From the NCBI GenBank assembly GCA_027023665.1, contig JALVUY010000166.1:1-7397 (forward strand): DNA of 7,397 nt, read 5' to 3'. Shown in pieces: positions 1 through 6,284 of this stretch; positions within the stretch are counted from its first letter, which is position 1; each line of letters opens with the position of its first letter. The translations under genes and the position numbers were made by a program. A model generated the notes under the pieces. The model ran no database searches. It saw only the letters and a list, made by a program, of their open reading frames with translations, and was not told the DNA's origin. This stretch comes from Methanocaldococcaceae archaeon (GTDB taxonomy: Archaea > AGJL01 > Methanococci > Methanococcales > Methanocaldococcaceae).

Positions 1-487
1 ATACAATAATATAAGCCCATATTATCACAGAGACATATGAAATCTTATATAAATTAGCAATATATTGTATAATTCCTAAAATCATTGCTAAATAACACGC
101 TGATGGAATTATATCTTTCCAATACCTCACTAAAATTTTAAACATTGGAAAAATTGCAGCTATGAACATACTAATTCCAATCATATAAAGGATATATTTA
201 GGAATATAAAATATAAAAGAATTTGAATATGCAAAAATAGGGGTTAAGGCTGTAAATATTTTAATATCTCCTCCACCCATCCCTATACCTAATATTAAAC
301 ATAATATAAATGTTGAAAATAGTGCTATTATAGCATCAAATCCAAAATAGTAATAACCAACAACTATATTAATTAAAAACATAGCAATCGTATATTTATG
401 TGGAATTATTCTTTCTTTTATATCAGTAATAGATGCCAAAATGAGTAATAAAAAGTTTATAATATATGTAATGCTTAAAATATCCAC
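1..487 (-). CDS. Prepilin peptidase-like membrane aspartyl protease (family A24), 3' end cut by window edge
   Basis: Reading the minus strand from a GTG at 485-487 gives an uninterrupted frame of 162 codons that leaves the window, so the C-terminus is missing. The product is very hydrophobic, with about six candidate membrane segments. It carries both catalytic signatures of the GxGD aspartyl proteases: Asp22 in SITDIKERIIP after the first helix, and Asp74 in GMGGGDIK. Enzymes of this family sit in the membrane and cleave the short positively charged leader of type IV pilin-like or archaellin precursors. I cannot say whether this one resembles EppA (pilins) or FlaK (archaellins). The GTG start is supported by an AGGTGA ribosome site (complement of 492-497) that includes the stop codon of the upstream gene and lies four bases from GTG. 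The two genes are therefore probably translationally coupled. No pilin substrate gene is visible nearby. Confidence 0.8.
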   Translation of the reverse strand, partial: MDILSITYIINFLLLILASITDIKERIIPHKYTIAMFLINIVVGYYYFGFDAIIALFSTFILCLILGIGMGGGDIKIFTALTPIFAYSNSFIFYIPKYILYMIGISMFIAAIFPMFKILVRYWKDIIPSACYLAMILGIIQYIANLYKISYVSVIIWAYIIV

Positions 488-491
488 GCTT

Positions 492-854
492 TCACCTATT
501 TACAGGATATTTTTCTTTAACTTTATCTTTTATTTTTAACATTAATTTATGATCATTTAATAATTCTAAAGCTTCATCTATCCCTTTATCTTTTGTTAGA
601 TTAAGAATTTCTTTTAATATTTCAACAGCTACATCTACTCTATGAACCCAAAAACATTTACTACAACTCCAAATTTTAGATCCGTCTTTTCTTTCAATGT
701 ATTCTCCAAGTTCATAATCTTCACAAGGATAAAATGGACAGTAGCACCATAAACAAACTTGCCCATCAAAATGGCATGGATAGTACTCACAATTTCTATT
801 GGCTCCACAGGTTTCTAAAACCTTTTTTAAATGATTTTTAGCTAATTCTATCAT
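492..854 (-). CDS. Cysteine-rich small-domain protein, probably zinc-binding
   Basis: A 120-residue protein whose first 71 residues hold nine cysteines (16, 22, 27, 34, 37, 39, 44, 64, 67) and histidines 28 and 71. The order is C-x4-PCH, CxxCxC, PFYPC, then CSKC and a late His. This matches my memory of the archaeal/bacterial cysteine-rich small domain family (PF04071/COG2158), thought to bind metal but without an established reaction. Residues 72-120 are helical and charged (VAVEILKEIL, then a Lys/Glu-rich tail). There is no signal peptide or membrane segment, so it should be cytoplasmic. The ATG at 852-854 is preceded by GAGGTGA (complement of 859-865) at normal spacing. It is the first gene of a two-gene unit with the prepilin peptidase-like gene. 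A metal-site or regulatory role is inference only. Confidence 0.8.
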   Translation of the reverse strand: MIELAKNHLKKVLETCGANRNCEYYPCHFDGQVCLWCYCPFYPCEDYELGEYIERKDGSKIWSCSKCFWVHRVDVAVEILKEILNLTKDKGIDEALELLNDHKLMLKIKDKVKEKYPVNR

Positions 855-993
855 CTCTTCACCTCAATAGATACAGTGATTATAATTAATGTTATAGAAA
901 AAATGTTTTATATTTTTACTAAAAATATGTGACTTTAACATTTACCAGTTATTTAATTTTTATTAATTATTAAAAATTTAGGAGGAGATTATA
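855..993. promoter_or_regulatory. Divergent promoter region between the cysteine-rich gene and the HD gene
   Basis: This 139-base AT-rich gap separates two divergently transcribed genes. A T/A-rich element at about 906-917 (TTTTATATTTTT) is the best TATA-box candidate. On the minus strand it reads AAAAATATAAAA, roughly 50-60 bases before the start at 854. On the plus strand it lies about 80 bases before the ATG at 994. The same element, or two overlapping ones, could serve both directions. Each gene has its own clear ribosome site at the edge of the gap (859-865 minus; 981-988 plus). Start sites and any shared regulator are not determined. Confidence 0.4.
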
Positions 994-1743
994 ATGGAAA
1001 GATTAATTAAACTCGCTGAACAGATAAAAGATGAAAATTTAAGAAAAAAAGTTATAGAATTTTTAAAAAATCCTAAGGCAACGCATCCAGAGATTGTAGA
1101 TACAGGAATTAGTGTTGAAGAGTCACCAGCAAGTATTAACTGGCACCATAGATATGAGGGTGGATTAATTGAACATACAATTTCAGTAACAAAGATGGCT
1201 TTAAAGATAGCAGAAGTTTTGGAAGAGGTATATGGAGTTAATGTCAATAGAGATTATATAATTGCTGGAGCATTATTACATGATATAATGAAGCCATACA
1301 ACTACATTAAAAATGAAGATGGAACTTATGACCACTACGATATGTTTAATTTAGATCACTTAACTTTAGCAGTTGCTGAACTTTATAAAAGAGATTTTCC
1401 ATTAGAAGTTATAAAGATAGTTGCTTCACATCACGGGGAGCATTCTCCAACGAGACCAAGTTCCATAGAGGCATATATAGTCCATTATGCTGATGAAGTT
1501 GATTCAAAAATCAACGATGTAGCTATAAGAGTCTGTCAGGCAAGAAGTAGAGATCTGGGAATTTCTGAGAATGAAATATATAAAGCAATTAATCCATTGA
1601 AAGTTTATGAAGTTAGAAGTAAAGAAGGAAAATTAAAATGTATTGAATTTTTAAAGAATATTTTAAAATCATTAGGAATTATTATTGAAAGTGAGAGTGA
1701 TAAGGAAGAAAGTAAAGAAAACTCTGAAGAAAATAAAAAATAA
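994..1743 (+). CDS. HD-domain metal-dependent phosphohydrolase (YhaM-like HD type)
   Basis: A 249-residue cytoplasmic protein with the full set of HD-superfamily metal ligands: His52 (NWHHRYEGG) and His61 (GGLIEHT), the His96-Asp97 pair (ALLHDIMK), His122 (NLDHLTLA), His146-His147 (ASHHGEH), and His164/Asp167/Asp170 in HYADEVDSK. The GGLIEHT...LLHDI...HHGEHSP...EA..VHYADEVDSK order resembles the HD part of bacterial YhaM 3'-5' exoribonucleases (COG3481). YhaM's N-terminal nucleic acid-binding OB domain is absent. Residues 1-45 are helical, and the last 20 are a hydrophilic Glu/Ser/Lys tail that is probably disordered. Phosphodiester or phosphomonoester hydrolysis is secure at family level; the substrate (RNA 3' end, nucleotide or cyclic nucleotide) is not. 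The ATG follows GGAGGAGA (981-988). It appears monocistronic, with a 129-base gap before fni. RNase J lies two genes downstream, which fits an RNA role but does not prove it. Confidence 0.85.
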   Translation: MERLIKLAEQIKDENLRKKVIEFLKNPKATHPEIVDTGISVEESPASINWHHRYEGGLIEHTISVTKMALKIAEVLEEVYGVNVNRDYIIAGALLHDIMKPYNYIKNEDGTYDHYDMFNLDHLTLAVAELYKRDFPLEVIKIVASHHGEHSPTRPSSIEAYIVHYADEVDSKINDVAIRVCQARSRDLGISENEIYKAINPLKVYEVRSKEGKLKCIEFLKNILKSLGIIIESESDKEESKENSEENKK

Positions 1744-1779
1744 AGAAAATATAATATAAATAGATTGAAGGATTAAGAT

Positions 1780-1807
1780 AGGTTGAAACCTCAAATTTAA
1801 TATTTTT
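1780..1807 (+). terminator. Possible terminator of the HD gene
   Basis: A short hairpin, AGGT-TGAA-ACCT (1780-1791), is followed within 12 bases by a run of five T (1803-1807), about 40-65 bases after the HD stop codon. Archaeal termination mainly needs T-tracts, so the hairpin may be incidental. The T-run also overlaps the candidate fni TATA box, so the call is weak. Confidence 0.3.
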
Positions 1808-1872
1808 AAATATTCTTAAAATTTTAAGAGAGTTTGGGATAAAGCAAATATTTATATATATTTGGTGAAAGT
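1796..1872 (+). promoter_or_regulatory. Candidate fni promoter with palindromic operator-like site
   Basis: TTTTAAATA at 1804-1812 resembles the methanogen TATA box and would place the transcript start near 1833, giving a leader of about 40 bases. Directly after it lies a 16-bp perfect palindrome, TCTTAAAATTTTAAGA (1814-1829). A dimeric repressor bound there would block polymerase. A second TATA-like stretch, TTTATATA at 1851-1858, is only about 15 bases before the ATG, so a start from it would fall at or past the start codon. The ribosome site GGTGA (1864-1868) precedes the ATG at 1873. Promoter and operator roles are inferred from position and symmetry. Confidence 0.4.
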
Positions 1873-2949
1873 ATGGGTAATAGTAGTAATGAGATAGAAG
1901 TTAGAAAATTGGAACATATATTGTTATGTAAATATTGTAATGTTGAATATGATAAAACAACTTTGTTAGAAGATGTTGAATTAATACATAGAGGAACCTC
2001 TGGAATTAATTTCAATGACATTGAAACAGAAATAAAATTATTTGGTAAAAAACTTTCAGCCCCTATTATTGTTTCTGGAATGACTGGGGGGCATACAATA
2101 GCAAAAGAAATAAATAAAAATATTGCCAAGGCAGTTGATGAGTTAAGTTTAGGAATGGGTGTTGGCTCTCAAAGGGCGGCTATTGTTAATGAAGATTTAA
2201 TAGATACTTACAACATAGTTAGAAGTTATACTGACAATTTAGTTATAGGTAACTTAGGGGCTGTTAATTTTATAGTTGATAACTGGGATGAAGAAGTTAT
2301 TGATAAAGCTGTAGAGATGATAGACGCAGATGCAATGGCTATACATTTTAATCCATTACAAGAAATTATACAACCAGAAGGTGATTTAAATTTTAAAAAT
2401 ATAGATAAACTTAAAGAGATTATTTCAAATTATAAAAAGAAATATAAAGATATTCCATTCATTGCTAAACAAGTTGGAGAAGGTTTTTCAAAGGAAGATG
2501 CTATAATTTTAAAAAATATTGGCTTTGATGCTATTGACATCCAAGGAAGCGGAGGCACTTCGTGGGCAAAAGTTGAAATTTTAAGGATAAAGGATGATGA
2601 AACAAAAGATTTATTAAAAAAATTTGTAAATTGGGGAATTCCCACTGCAGCATCAATATTTGAAGTAAAAAGTGTCTATAATGGTATAATTATAGGTTCT
2701 GGAGGTATAAGGAGTGGATTAGATATAGCTAAATGTATAGCGATTGGTTGTGATTGTTGTGGAGTGGCATTGCCTATATTAAAGGCATCATTAAAAGGTT
2801 GGGAAGAGGTTGTTAAGGTTTTAGAAAAATACATTAAAGAGTTAAAAATTGCAATGTTTTTAGTAGGAGCAGAAAATATTGAGGAACTTAAAAAAACACC
2901 TTACATAGTTAAAGGTTCTTTAAAAGAGTGGATTTCACAAAGATTGTAA
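1873..2949 (+). CDS. fni: Isopentenyl-diphosphate delta-isomerase, type 2 (FMN-dependent)
   Basis: This 358-residue, full-length cytoplasmic enzyme interconverts IPP and DMAPP using reduced FMN and Mg2+, supplying the allylic primer for prenyl chain synthesis. Type 2 isomerase signatures appear in order: RKLEH (11-15, substrate contact from the neighbouring subunit), SGMTGGH (68-74) and GSQRAA (98-103) for flavin and substrate. The HFNPLQE segment (158-164, with catalytic Gln163 and Mg-ligand Glu164) runs on to PEGD. KQVGEG (199-204), GSGGT (225-229) and the GSGGIR phosphate-binding loop (275-280) complete the TIM barrel. From memory it closely matches M. jannaschii MJ0862. It has unusual cysteines, CKYC at 19-22 and CDCC at 293-296. 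The ATG follows GGTGA at 1864-1868. It is separated from rnj by about 180 bases, so it may be its own transcript although functionally it pairs with idsA. Confidence 0.96.
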   Translation: MGNSSNEIEVRKLEHILLCKYCNVEYDKTTLLEDVELIHRGTSGINFNDIETEIKLFGKKLSAPIIVSGMTGGHTIAKEINKNIAKAVDELSLGMGVGSQRAAIVNEDLIDTYNIVRSYTDNLVIGNLGAVNFIVDNWDEEVIDKAVEMIDADAMAIHFNPLQEIIQPEGDLNFKNIDKLKEIISNYKKKYKDIPFIAKQVGEGFSKEDAIILKNIGFDAIDIQGSGGTSWAKVEILRIKDDETKDLLKKFVNWGIPTAASIFEVKSVYNGIIIGSGGIRSGLDIAKCIAIGCDCCGVALPILKASLKGWEEVVKVLEKYIKELKIAMFLVGAENIEELKKTPYIVKGSLKEWISQRL

Positions 2950-3129
2950 ATTTATATTGTTATCTATTGTTTAATTATTAGTACAGTATTATTTATCAAT
3001 TTATTGTCATCATTGTATTGTTATTTTTTATTTGAGTAAATTAAATTTTAAATTCAAATAATAACATATTTGCATAAAATAAACTTTAATTAAATCTAAA
3101 ACAAAATAAAAACTTAGGAGATGATAAAT
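2950..3129 (+). promoter_or_regulatory. AT-rich gap between fni and rnj: fni T-tract terminator and unresolved rnj promoter
   Basis: No coding frame or RNA gene is seen. A run of six T at 3024-3029 is the best fni terminator candidate. The first 70 bases contain repeated ATTGT words. The downstream half (about 3040-3115) is almost pure A/T with several weak TATA-like stretches (for example around 3050-3058 and 3073-3083), and I cannot choose one. The rnj ribosome site closes the gap. Confidence 0.4.
3116..3125 (+). promoter_or_regulatory. Ribosome binding site that fixes the rnj start
   Basis: AGGAGATGAT matches the archaeal Shine-Dalgarno consensus AGGAGGTGAT at nine of ten positions. The ATG at 3121 lies inside this match and cannot be used by a ribosome paired to it. 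The GTG at 3130 lies four bases beyond it, the same spacing seen before idsA, the DUF2118-type gene and the cysteine-rich gene in this window. Confidence 0.8.
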
Positions 3130-4476
3130 GTGAAATTAGAAATTATTGCGATAGGAGGATATGAAGAAGTAGGCAGAAATATGACAGCTGTTAATGTAGA
3201 TGGAGAAATTATAATATTTGATATGGGTGTTAGGTTAGATAGAGTTTTAATTCACGAAGATACAGACATATCAAAACTACACAGTTTAGAATTAATTGAA
3301 AAAGGAATTATCCCAAACGATACTGTAATGAAAAATATAGAGGGCGAGGTTAAGGCAATTGTTCTATCTCATGGTCATTTAGATCACATTGGGGCAGTTC
3401 CTAAGTTAGCTCACAGATACAATGCTCCAATAATTGGAACTCCATACACAATTGAATTAGTTAAAAGAGAAATTTTAAGTGAAAAAAAGTTTAATGTCAA
3501 AAATCCACTAATTGTTTTAAACGCTGGAGAGTCTATTGACTTAACACCAAATTTAACCTTAGAATTTATTAGAATAACTCACAGTATTCCAGATTCTGTT
3601 TTGCCTGTCTTACATACTCCTTATGGAGCTATAGTTTACGGTAACGATTTTAAATTTGACAACTTTCCAGTAGTTGGTGAAAGGCCAGACTATAGGGCAA
3701 TAAAAAGAGTGGGTAAGAATGGAGTTCTATGTTTCATATCTGAAACTACAAGAATAAATCACGAAGGAAAAACTCCTCCAGAAATTATTGCATCTGGATT
3801 ATTAAAGAATGATTTATTAGCGGCAGATAATGATAAAAATGGAGTAATTGTTACAACTTTCTCTTCTCATATTGCAAGAATTAAGTCCATTACAGATATA
3901 GCTGAAAAAATGGGTAGAACTCCTATTTTGTTAGGAAGGAGTATGATGAGATACTGTGGGATAGCTCAAGATATTGGCTTAGTTCAATTCCCAGAAGATT
4001 TAAGAATTTATGGAGATCCAAGCTCAATAGAAATGGCTTTAAAAACCATAGTCAAAGAAGGAAAAGAAAAATATTTAATAATTGCAACTGGACATCAGGG
4101 AGAAGAAGGGGCTGTATTGTCAAGAATGGCGACTAATAAGACCCCTTACAAATTTGAAAAATACGATTGTGTTGTATTTTCAGCCGATCCTATCCCAAAT
4201 CCAATGAACGCAGCTCAGAGATACATGTTAGAGTCAAGGTTAAAATTATTGGGAGTTAGAATATTTAAAGGGGCTCATGTTTCAGGACACGCTTCAAAGG
4301 AAGATCATAGGGATATGTTAAGATGGTTAAATCCAGAGCATATTATTCCATCCCATGGAGACTTCAATTTAACGGCTGAATATACAAAATTGGCTGAAGA
4401 AGAAGGATACAGATTAGGAGAAGATGTTCATTTATTAAGAAATGGACAGTGTTTAAGCTTTGAAAGGATAATTTAA
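3130..4476 (+). CDS. rnj: Ribonuclease J (archaeal 5'-3' exoribonuclease, beta-CASP metallo-beta-lactamase)
   Basis: A 448-residue protein when started at GTG 3130; the in-frame ATG at 3121 would add three residues but lies inside the ribosome site. RNase J degrades RNA processively from 5'-monophosphate ends with two Zn ions. The metallo-beta-lactamase motifs are visible: DMG near the N-terminus, motif II SHGHLDH (His81, His83, Asp85, His86), His151 (ITHSIPDS), Asp173 (GNDFKFD) and the final His409 (PSHGDF). The inserted beta-CASP domain has Glu205 (SETT), His322 (ATGHQGEEG) and His387 (HVSGHASKEDH). The bacterial C-terminal domain is absent, as is usual in archaea. From memory it is close to M. 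jannaschii MJ0861, also 448 residues. It is the first gene of a five-gene operon, 17 bases before idsA. Pairing of RNase J with isoprenoid genes recurs in archaea; the reason is unknown. Confidence 0.95.
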   Translation: MKLEIIAIGGYEEVGRNMTAVNVDGEIIIFDMGVRLDRVLIHEDTDISKLHSLELIEKGIIPNDTVMKNIEGEVKAIVLSHGHLDHIGAVPKLAHRYNAPIIGTPYTIELVKREILSEKKFNVKNPLIVLNAGESIDLTPNLTLEFIRITHSIPDSVLPVLHTPYGAIVYGNDFKFDNFPVVGERPDYRAIKRVGKNGVLCFISETTRINHEGKTPPEIIASGLLKNDLLAADNDKNGVIVTTFSSHIARIKSITDIAEKMGRTPILLGRSMMRYCGIAQDIGLVQFPEDLRIYGDPSSIEMALKTIVKEGKEKYLIIATGHQGEEGAVLSRMATNKTPYKFEKYDCVVFSADPIPNPMNAAQRYMLESRLKLLGVRIFKGAHVSGHASKEDHRDMLRWLNPEHIIPSHGDFNLTAEYTKLAEEEGYRLGEDVHLLRNGQCLSFERII

Positions 4477-4493
4477 TAATTTGAGGTGAAATT

Positions 4494-5447
4494 ATGCAGT
4501 TTGATAAATATATACTACAAAAAATAGACGAAGAACTAAAGACCTATGTAAATAAAGATGACAAATTATATAATGCGTCAAAGCATCTATTATTTGCTGG
4601 AGGTAAAAGGATTAGACCATATTTAACTGTTGTAACATACATGCTAAAAAAGGATGATATTGAAAAAGTTCTTCCCGCTGCTGCAGCTGTAGAATTAATT
4701 CACAATTACACTTTAATACACGACGACATAATGGATAATGATGATGAGAGAAGAGGAAAGCCAACAGTTCATAAGGTTTATGGAGTACCTATAGCAATAT
4801 TGGCTGGAGATTTATTATATGCTAAAGCCTTTGAGGCTATTTCAAGGATAGACAATGAGAAAAAAGCTTATGAAGTTTTAAAAATTCTATCAAAGGCATG
4901 TGTAGATGTTTGTGAAGGGCAGGCTATGGATATGGAATTTGAAAACTATTTCCCAAGTATGGAAGAATATTTAGAGATGATTAGAAAAAAAACAGGAGCA
5001 TTGTTAGAGGCTGCTGTAGAAATTGGGGCAGTTATGGGAGATTGTAATGAGGAAGAAAGGAAGGCATTAAAGGAATATGCAAAAAGAATTGGATTAACTT
5101 TCCAAATACAAGATGATATATTAGATTTAATTGGAGATAAGAAGAAGATTGGTAAGCCAGTTGGAAGTGATATAAGAGAAGGTAAGAAAACTATAATTGT
5201 AATTCATGCTTTAAAAACATTAGACGAAAAGAAAAAGAAAAGATTATTAGAAATTTTAGGAAATAAAGATATCGGAGATGAAGAGATTAAAGAAGCTATT
5301 GAGATATTGAGGCCTTCAATAGAATATGCAAAAGAGCTTATGAAACAAAAAACTGAAGAAGCAAAGAACTATTTAAAGATATTTGATAAAGACAGAAGAA
5401 AAGTTTTAGAAGATTTAGCTGACTTTATAATGAATAGGATTTATTAA
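4494..5447 (+). CDS. idsA: Short-chain isoprenyl diphosphate synthase (FPP/GGPP synthase)
   Basis: A 317-residue, full-length all-alpha trans-prenyltransferase that condenses IPP onto DMAPP, geranyl- and farnesyl diphosphate, feeding archaeal diether and tetraether lipid synthesis. Family markers: GGKRIRP (36-42) for IPP binding, the first Asp-rich motif DDIMD (77-81), GDLL downstream, a KTGALLEAA segment, and the second Asp-rich motif DDILD (207-211) followed by a KPVGSD loop. The residue five before the first Asp-rich motif is Tyr72. A bulky side chain there usually limits chain length, so a C15 to C20 product is expected; the exact product cannot be read from sequence. Clear GAGGTGA ribosome site at 4483-4489. 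It is the second gene of the rnj operon, and its substrate DMAPP is made by the nearby Fni. Confidence 0.94.
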   Translation: MQFDKYILQKIDEELKTYVNKDDKLYNASKHLLFAGGKRIRPYLTVVTYMLKKDDIEKVLPAAAAVELIHNYTLIHDDIMDNDDERRGKPTVHKVYGVPIAILAGDLLYAKAFEAISRIDNEKKAYEVLKILSKACVDVCEGQAMDMEFENYFPSMEEYLEMIRKKTGALLEAAVEIGAVMGDCNEEERKALKEYAKRIGLTFQIQDDILDLIGDKKKIGKPVGSDIREGKKTIIVIHALKTLDEKKKKRLLEILGNKDIGDEEIKEAIEILRPSIEYAKELMKQKTEEAKNYLKIFDKDRRKVLEDLADFIMNRIY

Positions 5448-5466
5448 TTTTATTAATGGTGATATA

Positions 5467-5955
5467 ATGAGAATTCCTAAATTATATGTTGAAAATGCTG
5501 AGAAACATGAGGGAAGAAAAGTTGTTATAGAGAATAATGGAAAAGTTATTAAGTTTTTAGATAAAGATGAGGAATATAGTGGAGATGGGAAAGTATTATA
5601 TCAAGTTATATATGATGACTTTGACAACTATGTACTTATGGGTGAAGTTACAAAAGATATGCTTATTGAATATGAGGTTGGAGGCGTTAAGCAATTAACC
5701 TATATAAAGAAAGGAACAAGGTTATTGGAAATTCCTGCTGAGGGTTATAAGGTTTATCCAATCGTAGATTTTGGTTGTAGAATATTAGAAGGTCATAGAT
5801 TAGCAGCTTTGCAGAGTAGAAAGGGAGATATAAGGTTTGTAAATACGCCAGTTAATGGGATTGTAGTATTCTTAAAAGAAGTCCCTGCCAAAAGAGAAAA
5901 TTATGTATTCTACATATTACCAGAAGAGGAAATTAAATTTGAAGAAGAACTTTAA
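5467..5955 (+). CDS. DUF2118-family archaeal protein with barrel-sandwich (lipoyl-like) C-terminal half
   Basis: A 162-residue cytoplasmic protein recognised from memory as the archaeal DUF2118/COG4072 family, whose function is unknown. The N-terminal half (1-75) is beta-rich, with [16 protein letters not shown] as its most distinctive stretch. The C-terminal half (about 85-150) holds [32 protein letters not shown] and [12 protein letters not shown], which resembles the two hairpins of a biotinyl/lipoyl-type barrel sandwich (G-x-LA-L-S-KG ... V-x-P-V-x-G-x-V). The EAMKM-type modified lysine of carrier proteins is not present, so attachment of biotin or lipoate is unlikely. GGTGA at 5458-5462 precedes the ATG. 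It is the third gene of the operon, 19 bases after idsA. The positional link hints at RNA or lipid metabolism but does not establish it. Confidence 0.7.
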   Translation: MRIPKLYVENAEKHEGRKVVIENNGKVIKFLDKDEEYSGDGKVLYQVIYDDFDNYVLMGEVTKDMLIEYEVGGVKQLTYIKKGTRLLEIPAEGYKVYPIVDFGCRILEGHRLAALQSRKGDIRFVNTPVNGIVVFLKEVPAKRENYVFYILPEEEIKFEEEL

Positions 5956-5981
5956 TTTAATAATAATTTTGGGGGAGATTT

Positions 5982-6284
5982 ATGAATAATTGTAAAGCAG
6001 ATTTTACTGCTACATTAATTTCTATATTAACTGTTAAAGAAGCGTTAAACAGTGAAATGGAGAATTTTGTTAGAGTTAGGGCAGCAATTGAGAATAGAGA
6101 ATTAAATGAGGACGATATAGTTGCAATTTTTAATATAACCTCTACTACAAGTTATCAGGTATTTTTTATTGATGAAAATACTGATATTGAAAAACTAAAA
6201 GAAGAATTTATGAAAATGAATGTAAGACTAAACTATGACAGTGAGAAAATTTTAAAAAGATACATTGAGAGGTTACAGAAATGA
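5982..6284 (+). CDS. Small conserved-looking protein of unknown function (100 aa)
   Basis: I do not recognise this family. The 100-residue product has no signal peptide, membrane segment or metal motif and only one cysteine, Cys4. The pattern suggests an alpha/beta fold. A helix at about 14-24 (ILTVKEALNSE) is followed by two strands (FVRVRAAIEN, DIVAIFNITS), a third strand at about 57-63 (SYQVFFI), and a long C-terminal helical part with many Lys, Glu and Arg (68-100). It has a strong ribosome site, GGGGGA at 5971-5976. Its TGA stop overlaps the next ATG (ATGA at 6281-6284), so translation of the two is probably coupled. The two products may act together, but this is inference. Confidence 0.75.
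   Translation: MNNCKADFTATLISILTVKEALNSEMENFVRVRAAIENRELNEDDIVAIFNITSTTSYQVFFIDENTDIEKLKEEFMKMNVRLNYDSEKILKRYIERLQK

Noticed and set aside
978..1247. 89-codon open frame on the minus strand
   Set aside because: It lies opposite the HD-domain gene, which has clear family motifs and a strong ribosome site. The minus-strand product is a Ser/Ile-rich reading of complementary codons with no motif.
1799..1814. AATATTT-TT-AAATATT inverted repeat considered as a terminator hairpin
   Set aside because: It is an all-A/T stem, would not be stable at thermophile temperatures, and overlaps the better-supported TATA candidate.
1744..1872. Possible small RNA or tRNA in the gap before fni
   Set aside because: No GC-rich folded stretch is present; structured RNAs of hyperthermophiles stand out as GC-rich, and this gap is almost all A/T.
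1824..2129. 101-codon open frame on the minus strand, hydrophobic
   Set aside because: It is antisense to the N-terminal third of fni. Its apparent hydrophobicity comes from the complement of Lys/Glu/Asn codons.
2430..2645. 71-codon open frame on the minus strand
   Set aside because: It is antisense to conserved fni motifs, with no ribosome site or family resemblance.
3121..3129. ATG at 3121 as the RNase J start
   Set aside because: It falls inside the Shine-Dalgarno match; the GTG at 3130 has proper spacing.
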